From: a virus
DNA length: 34,253 bases
Direction: 5' to 3' (one strand)
IMG/VR virus record: IMGVR_UViG_3300020159_001236
Span: 1 to 34,253 of that record
The translations under genes and the position numbers were made by a program. The notes beneath the pieces were generated by a model. That model was not told where the DNA came from. It saw only the letters and a program-made list of their open reading frames with translations, and ran no database searches. The first letter of the stretch is position 1. Each line of letters starts with the position of its first letter. Below, piece after piece: positions 16,201-21,697 of this stretch.

Positions 16201-17983
16201 TCCAAGATGCACTATTTTGTTCACTCACCTTTAAATCATATGGAGGAAACCACATAACTCTACCACCATTTGGACCTCTTTCACAATAAGGTAAATCGTT
16301 TACAGTAAAACCGGGTGTATTAGATGTCTTCCACGCCAGATTTTCAATCGAAAACATGTATTTTTTAGCATAAAACCCATCCCCACTTGGTAAAATATTA
16401 GTTGACCCATTAAAGTCTCTACCACCATTAGATATGGGGGCAATGTTTAAATTCCATGATCTATCTAAGACACTATCATCGTATTTTCTTACGTTTTGTT
16501 GTCTTTTCATGGTATCAGAGTAATTCAAATATGACCTATCTTTTGTCCATACTCTACAATACTCAACTCCACTTTCACCACCAAATTTATCAACATATTG
16601 AACCGCAGAACCTCTACTCAACATTACATCCCCTTCTCTAAAAATTCTACTTGTTTGGTCAATAACATTGGCAACGTGAGAACGAGCCTCAGCACCATTT
16701 GTTGGTAGGGTATCTAAAATATCTTGTGTATAACCAAGAATAGAATCAGGTCTAAAGTCAAAACCAGTTGATGTTGAATTGTCAAAATCATTTTTTTGAC
16801 TTTCCCATTCTTGGTTATTTTCACCTAACTTATTTCTATTATTTCTACTAATCCATGTTAGTTTACCTGTAATACTACCATTATCAGAGTAATTTCTTTT
16901 TCTTTGAAATAATTGAGTCTGAACAGGGTCAAATAAAAGACTTAGATAGTAATTACTTCTCACTGGACGATCATTAAAATCGTTCATTGCAAATTTTACA
17001 TCATTACCTCTATCGTCACCAATGTATGCCTGACCGATTGGTGCGTCAATCCCCAATAAATTTGCTACACCCTGTGCAATGTTACCAACCACATTAAAAA
17101 GTCTTGAAGTATTTTGTGATCTTGCTGATGAGGTATAGTTGGGTGCATATGTTGAATATGATAATAAATCATACAAAACATTTTTTTGACCACTACCCAT
17201 ATGTTCAATAAACAAATCTGATGGTTTTCTGGATGGTGATGGTCGTCTACTAATTCCAATTAATGAACCGAGTGCACCTGTCACATCTTGTAAAACTCTC
17301 CCAAATTCAGAATTTGCTACAGGTCTTACATTAATTGGGTTTTGTGGGTCAGTTAAATAATCACCCGGAATATCTGAAAAGGGTAACTCAACCCCTGACG
17401 CTACTTGTACAAAGTCAATAATTTTACCGGGTATAGTTTTACTTACGGTGATTTCATAGTTTGGTGCAACCAATGGTTCTCTACCACTAATAATATTTGA
17501 TGCGGTTGATATACTACCGTTTAACGCCTCACTAAGTCTATCACGTCCATTTGTTACACGTTCAATGTTTCGTGCAATTCTAGAGAAAACAGGACCACTA
17601 TTTGATAGTAGGTGAGTTCCCGCAAATTTCATCAATTCCGATTCATTAGTTAAATTCTGTTGCTTAAAAACACTAATTAAATTATGATTCTGTAATTGAA
17701 AATATGGGTATAAATTTAAATTTGCTCTTCTTGGTATTGTTCTTAAATTCTCGGTAACATTGAAATTCGTAGGTTTGTAAACATTGTTTGTTTGCGGAAC
17801 TCTTAACATTTCACCCCTGTTATCATCAACATCACCAGGATCCACATTCGGAATATCCCTTAAACTTCGAATCGCATAATTACTTGAAGTAAAAGTTTGC
17901 GGTCCATTTGGTTTGGTAAGAGTTCTAGCTAAAATAGAATTTCGTAATTCTTTAGTAGAGTTAAAGTTTAAGTAACTTGGCAT
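13250..17983 (-). CDS. Giant baseplate/tail protein with an embedded OmpA-like domain
   Basis: A 1577-residue structural protein. About residues 565-635 read MWFPPYDLKVSEQN, then WNPNKFLGRPEPIYTYQNTERTG and ISFKVVVDHPSIL, a pattern I associate with baseplate/tail-tube proteins (GR.EPIY.Y..T.R, then F.V). A plausible second half of the same fold appears only at about 1110-1170: CVLRVGDFYHSKVIIKDVNI, STWDLNPEGIGVQPMIASVT and ISFIGGQ. Between them, about 715-1010, is a clear OmpA/MotB-like pattern: VKLNVSLNFPNNW, LSIVIGSSCSAL, YNFRLSIRRTYSILLDIL, KFTTISAGE and CRQSRIIFEY. The Asp of the usual GHTD is replaced (GSSC). C-terminal regions are helical, charged and unassigned. The protein likely lies at the tail tip or baseplate and may touch the cell wall. 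The start is preceded by AATAAATAG-type sequence read from the opposite strand (near-match to the late element). Confidence 0.82.
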   Translation of the reverse strand: MPSYLNFNSTKELRNSILARTLTKPNGPQTFTSSNYAIRSLRDIPNVDPGDVDDNRGEMLRVPQTNNVYKPTNFNVTENLRTIPRRANLNLYPYFQLQNHNLISVFKQQNLTNESELMKFAGTHLLSNSGPVFSRIARNIERVTNGRDRLSEALNGSISTASNIISGREPLVAPNYEITVSKTIPGKIIDFVQVASGVELPFSDIPGDYLTDPQNPINVRPVANSEFGRVLQDVTGALGSLIGISRRPSPSRKPSDLFIEHMGSGQKNVLYDLLSYSTYAPNYTSSARSQNTSRLFNVVGNIAQGVANLLGIDAPIGQAYIGDDRGNDVKFAMNDFNDRPVRSNYYLSLLFDPVQTQLFQRKRNYSDNGSITGKLTWISRNNRNKLGENNQEWESQKNDFDNSTSTGFDFRPDSILGYTQDILDTLPTNGAEARSHVANVIDQTSRIFREGDVMLSRGSAVQYVDKFGGESGVEYCRVWTKDRSYLNYSDTMKRQQNVRKYDDSVLDRSWNLNIAPISNGGRDFNGSTNILPSGDGFYAKKYMFSIENLAWKTSNTPGFTVNDLPYCERGPNGGRVMWFPPYDLKVSEQNSASWNPNKFLGRPEPIYTYQNTERTGQISFKVVVDHPSILNLLVREHFKGFSDEESENYINAFFAGCEEIDFYDLIRRYSTITPEDAKLVSDFLNKETDIDTILRYQSVTTANVVQPEPTIVNDTSETVKLNVSLNFPNNWPLISGKEEFKGTKYSDIYVTQIGSDTWTGDTLNDLTITLNEILTGSTTYKKADAIHDKKILYGKDIPVGDASTYKNNTISDLNREISDARSGYDSYLNETTKLKTDIESGIVKDLSIVIGSSCSALADNGYNFRLSIRRTYSILLDILDRIKKDVDSKSVLDSKWPASFTGGGNQQTNIDLEFTLKELGYTESDGKLKFTTISAGEVFNNESNINCSTQDFKFVSTTGGSSLKIAAPVAFGCRQSRIIFEYTKVTKPDPQKPQTPADPTVISKLVPVGEPTTPRPNRPAIDPLKRIIMKTLSECYYFQKVEESDPVVFKTLKEKLKYFHPAFHSTTPEGLNSRLTFLLQCVRPGDTIPIKGLSDTSDLNARNTSFGPPPVCVLRVGDFYHSKVIIKDVNITFEDSTWDLNPEGIGVQPMIASVTLQISFIGGQGISRPVERLQNALSSNFFANTEMYDERSINTAETIDGKKREEFTKALLEELNNRKVSNEDSTNDSKGNELTEGEFIGVVSSTSLRYDGLVNTLYEVSEKYFENYPTLYNLMVKDYGTSISSMILHPNYRDVKTYDIFNTTSPSAGLTIDLFGEYPKSRPLSYYINVLKIKMTQVLETTNISEMMDLDSILSVPKQNKANELLQPFFKNFIETEINSISSKTQLNDFIKVRNEVIDAFDKLNFIVKYGYDVKIDKDVLTQGTLSGFTYDLLYDEYENCVNYIQENTDKLYEDLDTTINFNTPDISTDTLSELLSVLLKEEDRSDFIAVFSGDTIIFDGNTIEKITKKFESFISSPPRDKNFKFKKLKNRKNEKEISFLVTESELNDDEIKKEVKKLKSKNNIPPTDDKLNYFKL

Positions 17984-18038
17984 CCGTTTGTTTTAACAAT
18001 AAATAGATAAAAAAATAAAATCTATTTTTGATTTTTTG

Positions 18039-19937
18039 TTAATATTCTCTTGGATTCTGTTGATTTACATTAACAGTAGTTTCAATTGGTCGTCCTTTCA
18101 TTTTTTCCGCCAATTGTGATAAAGATTCAGGAGACAAATTAACAGTCGATGGTGACGTATTTTGTGGTGTTGTATTTTGTGTTGTGGTATTCGTGTTTGT
18201 TGCATTATTAACAGGTGTTGATTGTGCGGGTACAGGTTTTGCACCTTTACTCTTTTGATCATCAGTAACCGCCTTTTGTAATGCTGCTCTTTGTTCATCT
18301 AGAACAGTTTTTAATTCACCACTTGCACTTTCCCCCGTAACATATTTTTCCAACATGTCATTAGCTCTTGCAACATATGTATCCATTTCTGCGCCCATTC
18401 CCCTATATGTCTTTGCAAATTCAACTTTTAACATTGCAGCAACTTGGGAAATATTTAATGCCATTTTTTGTGTTTCGGTAAACTGTTCTAACGCAATATC
18501 CTTAACATCCATTTTTTCAAATGCCTTTTGGTTTTCTAAAATTGCATTCGCAGTAGTTTGATTTAAATCTTCTAATTCAACTGTTTTACCTAATTGTTCT
18601 TGTAAACTTGGTGGTACTTCGATAACCATTTTTCCATCTTTTCCCATTCTGGCAATGTTTGTTAAAAATTCCATTTGGGTTTCATCTACGGATACACCCG
18701 CAGCCATTAAATCCGCTGATGCTGAGGTTCTTTCAGCTGCAGCAATCGCCATATTTGATAAGTCTTGGTAACTCATTCCAAGTTCATCTGCCATTGCCCT
18801 CGCTCTTCTAAGGTTAACACCAGTAATTTCAAATTTACCATTTTCTTCACTATATACTGCCAAAGATTCTGCTGCGCCAATCAACGCATCTTGTAATCCC
18901 TCAACATTATTTGTTGCCATATACATCATTTGAAATGGATCTCCTAACGCACCAACTGCACCACCTAATACTTGTAAATTTGCAGCCAAATCAATTGCTT
19001 TCTCGGGTGACATTACCTTTTCCGCAATATCAAATACGTTTTGCATGTTCATTCTAAATTCAATAGATTTTTGAACCATCCTATTTAGACCCTGAGTACC
19101 ATTTTCAAAACCATATTGGTTTAATTTACCAATATTTTTATTTAGTTCTTCAGTTGTTCTTCTGGCGTTCAAACCTAATGTGAGAGATGATTTACCAGCT
19201 GTATTTATATTCTCCAATGTCTTTTCTGCACCGATACCAACTAATTCAAATTGTCTAAGTACGGGTGCCATTTCTTTCATGTCTCCAATAAACGCTCTTG
19301 ATGTCACCGCCATGTTTTCCATGATGGATTCATTCATTGTAAAAAATCTTCCAGTTTCTTTTGTTGCAGAAATTGCGGTATCAGCCAATTCATCAAATGA
19401 ATAACCCATACCTTGTACACCATCTAAGGCGTCAACAATATTATTTCTGTAACCTCTTGATAATTCCCCCCCAATCGCAATTTGAGAGTTTAATTTGTTT
19501 CTAAGTTCGACCTCTTTTTCTAAGATGTTCATTGCACCATCAAAAAGATTACCTAATCCTGTAGTGAATAAATTCGTTAATCCTTCTTTTAGAGGTTTAC
19601 TACTAAAAAGTGCAGTACCAATTGCAATTGCTGCGTCCGCAATTTGGTCAGCCCCAATTAATTCTTGGGCCGCCTCGGCACTTATCATTCCATATCCTGT
19701 TGTAAATCCCTGTGTTGATACTGCTTTAGATATTACACCACCTGCACCTGCACCTCCCCCTGTTGGTTTTTTGTGATAATATGATAAAAATTTTTGACTT
19801 TCACTTTGATCTACAACGTATGTACCTGTAATATTATTACTTCTGTTATACATATTCATAGCATCTGCATATGCACTTGAGTCAGCATCAGCACTACCAT
19901 ACTTACCGATGAAATCACTAATATTAGGTTTATTCAT
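18039..19937 (-). CDS. Tail length tape measure protein
   Basis: A 632-residue, almost wholly helical protein, near the 590 residues of T4 gp29, placed with the sheath, tube and baseplate genes as expected for a tape measure protein. It fills the tail tube, sets its length and is released on infection. A Gly/Ala-rich hydrophobic stretch at about 55-115 (GGGAGAGGVISKAV, ADQIADAAIAIGTALF) is the likely membrane-active or hydrophobic segment. Long alanine- and methionine-rich helices follow (e.g. ISATKETGRFF, MAIAAAERTSASADLMAAGV). The C-terminus has a low-complexity Thr/Asn/Gln/Pro linker (about 575-605), then a short helix and the ending ETTVNVNQQNPREY, perhaps the part bound to the hub. A TATTTATA element lies 3 bases before the ATG. 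Confidence 0.85.
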   Translation of the reverse strand: MNKPNISDFIGKYGSADADSSAYADAMNMYNRSNNITGTYVVDQSESQKFLSYYHKKPTGGGAGAGGVISKAVSTQGFTTGYGMISAEAAQELIGADQIADAAIAIGTALFSSKPLKEGLTNLFTTGLGNLFDGAMNILEKEVELRNKLNSQIAIGGELSRGYRNNIVDALDGVQGMGYSFDELADTAISATKETGRFFTMNESIMENMAVTSRAFIGDMKEMAPVLRQFELVGIGAEKTLENINTAGKSSLTLGLNARRTTEELNKNIGKLNQYGFENGTQGLNRMVQKSIEFRMNMQNVFDIAEKVMSPEKAIDLAANLQVLGGAVGALGDPFQMMYMATNNVEGLQDALIGAAESLAVYSEENGKFEITGVNLRRARAMADELGMSYQDLSNMAIAAAERTSASADLMAAGVSVDETQMEFLTNIARMGKDGKMVIEVPPSLQEQLGKTVELEDLNQTTANAILENQKAFEKMDVKDIALEQFTETQKMALNISQVAAMLKVEFAKTYRGMGAEMDTYVARANDMLEKYVTGESASGELKTVLDEQRAALQKAVTDDQKSKGAKPVPAQSTPVNNATNTNTTTQNTTPQNTSPSTVNLSPESLSQLAEKMKGRPIETTVNVNQQNPREY

Positions 19938-19948
19938 AACTATAAATA

Positions 19949-20049
19949 CTATTTAGGTGTGTTTTCTACTTCAATCATATAATTGATATAGTACCTCCTA
20001 ATATAGATAGGCATAAGGAGGATATCTCGATATGAGAACCCCCTTTTAA
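19949..20049. promoter_or_regulatory. Intergenic element with paired Shine-Dalgarno-like sequences
   Basis: This is the centre of the 144-base gap before the tape measure gene. CCTCCT (19994-19999) and AGGAGG (20016-20021) form a 6-bp inverted repeat with a 16-base loop. Each strand therefore carries a near-perfect anti-16S match. On the plus strand AAGGAGG is followed after 10 bases by an ATG with five codons (20032-20049); on the minus strand AGGAGG is followed after 15 bases by an ATG with nine codons (19978-19949). No T-run follows, so it is not a standard terminator. It could be an SD-sequestering hairpin or leader for the tape measure gene. Function unknown. Confidence 0.4.
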
Positions 20050-20081
20050 CTAAATATAAAATTTCATCTAATTGTCCCTTA

Positions 20082-20831
20082 CTATAGTCCGTAGAAAGGG
20101 CGAAAAAATTCTACCCCGAATCCAATTTCAACTTGGATATCTTCTCCTGACGGGGTCTTTACTGTTTTCTTTAAATCGAGTGATGGTTTATGTTCTTTGA
20201 CAAATTTTCTAAAGTCTTGTGAGTCTTTAATTGGTAAATTCTGAATAAAATTATGAATTGACATCATTTCTTTATTTCCTTTGACGGACTTAATCATCAT
20301 TTCTAATTCTTTTGTTACAATTGGTGCAACACCATTTCCATTCCAACTCTTTTCAATGTCGTCTAATTCTTTTTGTTGTTTTTTAGTTAAAAACTTAAAA
20401 GTAACATCAACCTTAGATTTTTCCATGAAAAATTTAAACTCACCATTTTCATTTGGAGTTAGAGTAAATTCTTTAAATTTTACTTCACTTAAATCTATCT
20501 TACTTGTAAATCCTTCATTTGTTTTTGGGTCAGTAACGTATACGTTAAACTCAGAACCAAACGCGGTATTTCTTAAAAAAATTAATATGGCTTGTCTGTC
20601 TTCATCAACCAAGTCATCAACACTAATATCTCTATCTAAAACTTTTCTTTTTAATAGTTCATCTACCACAGTATTACTTTGAATGAGATTTTGTGCTGAC
20701 AAAACATTTTCATCTGATGCGGTTAGATACGCTACTTTTACTGATTTTTTTTGTGTTGTATAATGAATACCTCTACTTGGTAGTTCCACTATGTCATACG
20801 CGATTGTTGGGTCTATTGCAAATTGTTCCAT
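20082..20831 (-). CDS. Baseplate hub assembly / tail assembly protein, T4 gp26/gp51-like
   Basis: A 249-residue protein resembling the T4 gp26/gp51 baseplate family and related tail-assembly chaperones. It has an N-terminal LPSRGIHY motif (typical P-S-R-G-x-x-Y), then VKVAYLTASDENVLSAQNLI and VVDELLKRKV, and the family-like segment DRQAILIFLRNTAFGSEFNVYVTDP, matching the usual 'D...IL..LR...YG....V.V.DP' arrangement. The C-terminal half is helical and charged, ending in FGVEFFRPFYGL. Such proteins are needed for hub or tape measure assembly and usually are not major virion parts. It lies between the tube (upstream) and the tape measure (downstream), exactly where a tape measure chaperone is expected. 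No frameshift site was recognised. Confidence 0.7.
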   Translation of the reverse strand: MEQFAIDPTIAYDIVELPSRGIHYTTQKKSVKVAYLTASDENVLSAQNLIQSNTVVDELLKRKVLDRDISVDDLVDEDRQAILIFLRNTAFGSEFNVYVTDPKTNEGFTSKIDLSEVKFKEFTLTPNENGEFKFFMEKSKVDVTFKFLTKKQQKELDDIEKSWNGNGVAPIVTKELEMMIKSVKGNKEMMSIHNFIQNLPIKDSQDFRKFVKEHKPSLDLKKTVKTPSGEDIQVEIGFGVEFFRPFYGL

Positions 20832-20871
20832 GAAATATAATATAATTAATAACTCACTGATTGTAAAGTTT

Positions 20872-20905
20872 TAAAATAAAAAAGGTATCCTTTTGAGATA
20901 CCTTT
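20872..20905 (-). terminator. Intrinsic terminator downstream of the tail tube gene
   Basis: A perfect 9-bp stem AAAGGTATC/GATACCTTT (20881-20889 and 20897-20905) with a 7-base loop. On the minus strand it is followed by a T-rich run (complement of 20872-20880). It sits 19 bases after the tube stop. Confidence 0.9.
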
Positions 20906-20924
20906 CTTTGACAGATTTTTTATT

Positions 20925-21413
20925 TTAGTAAACTTGGATACATCTATCCATTCTTAAACCACAAGTGATAGTTGCCAATTCATCTCTTGAGTAATCCAAA
21001 TCACCAAAGTTTAAGTTGGTAATGAATGTACCTTGAAGAATCCATTTTTCAACTACAACACCGGTTGGGTCTAACATTTCAATTTCAATATCTTTTTTAT
21101 AACCAGCGGCATATCCCATTCGACCAGTAACAGATTCCGCGTGTAAACGGAACCATTCCATTAATGCTTGAGAAGCTGAAGGACCAATTGGGTCTTTAAA
21201 TGTTACCTGCATTTCTTCCCATTCAAATCTACCAGCAACATATGTTGATGTATTCAAGAAAGGAATTGGAACTGAGTTTATTTTTGCTTTAGGTCTTGAA
21301 GCGGATGTAACATACCATTCGTTAATTCCCAAAGTTGATGGAAATCTAACGATGAATCTATTTTGTCTTTTCGGTTCGTAAGGAACCGGCATTTTCATTA
21401 ATAAATCTGCCAT
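20925..21413 (-). CDS. 19: Tail tube protein, T4 gp19-like
   Basis: A 162-residue protein (T4 gp19: 163) that forms the inner tail tube through which DNA passes. Characteristic features are the opening PYEPKRQNRFIVRFPS, a 'P..S..RPK' stretch (SASRPKAKINSVPIPFLNTS), YVAGRFEWEEMQVTFKDPIG, a central helix (SQALMEWFRLHAESVTGRMG), DIEIEMLDPTGVVVEKWILQGTF and the ending strands NFGDLDYSRDELATITCGLR, which match the 'W.L.G.fi....fG.ldy.....i..tl..D' pattern of T4-type tubes. It has a TATTTATA element 35 bases upstream and a terminator directly after, so it is probably a single-gene transcript suited to a high-copy product. Confidence 0.93.
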   Translation of the reverse strand: MADLLMKMPVPYEPKRQNRFIVRFPSTLGINEWYVTSASRPKAKINSVPIPFLNTSTYVAGRFEWEEMQVTFKDPIGPSASQALMEWFRLHAESVTGRMGYAAGYKKDIEIEMLDPTGVVVEKWILQGTFITNLNFGDLDYSRDELATITCGLRMDRCIQVY

Positions 21414-21448
21414 TTTGTATTTGTTAAGTTTTTTGTTATTTTCTTTCT

Positions 21449-21456
21449 TATAAATA
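21449..21456 (-). promoter_or_regulatory. Candidate late promoter of the tail tube gene
   Basis: On the coding strand the sequence is GTATATTTATAAGAAAG, with TATTTATA 35 bases before the ATG. The sheath gene has nearly the same sequence (ATATTTATAAACAAAG) at 36 bases. A terminator separates the tube gene from the sheath upstream, so a promoter is needed in this gap. Confidence 0.5.
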
Positions 21457-21536
21457 TACTCAAACTAAGAAATATTTTTTTTTAATGAAAATGATTCAAC
21501 TTACTTGATTTTGTGAAAAATTTTCGTTAGTTTTTT

Positions 21537-21640
21537 ACTAGTCCCAGTATCCAGTTCCAGAATATCTCTTAACTTATTAATAAATACTAGTATATCTAGT
21601 TTTATTATAGTACTGGTCTAGTATTAATATAATACTGGGC
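21537..21640. repeat. Repeat-rich, foldable intergenic element between sheath and tube
   Basis: About 100 bases with many short repeats. CTAGT occurs at 21538, 21587, 21596 and 21618 (twice within the palindrome ACTAGT). CCAG occurs at 21544, 21551 and 21557. CCCAGTAT (21543-21550) is the exact inverted complement of ATACTGGG (21632-21639), which would close an 81-base loop; AGTATT/AATACT (21620-21636) forms an alternative local hairpin. It lies between the sheath terminator and the tube promoter candidate and contains no credible open frame. It could be a structured RNA, an operator array or a recombination/packaging-related site. Nothing known is recognised. Confidence 0.55.
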
Positions 21641-21649
21641 AATTTTTAA

Positions 21650-21676
21650 AAAATAAAAGGGTCCCATTGGGACCCC
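21650..21676 (-). terminator. Intrinsic terminator downstream of the tail sheath gene
   Basis: GGGTCCC (21659-21665) pairs with GGGACCC (21669-21675) around a 3-base loop. On the minus strand the complement of 21641-21658 supplies a TTTTATTTTTT run. It lies 22 bases after the sheath stop. Confidence 0.9.
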
Positions 21677-21697
21677 TCTATTTTATTTATTTTTTTA

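Noticed and set aside
17996-18030. AAATAGAT...ATCTATTT inverted repeat after the tape measure gene as a terminator
   Set aside because: The stem is purely A/T apart from one G-C pair and no T-run follows on the minus strand, so it is not convincing in DNA of this composition.
20281-20682. Antisense plus-strand frame of 133 codons
   Set aside because: It lies wholly inside the gp26/gp51-like gene; Ser/Leu/Phe/Asn-rich text typical of shadow frames in A/T-rich DNA.
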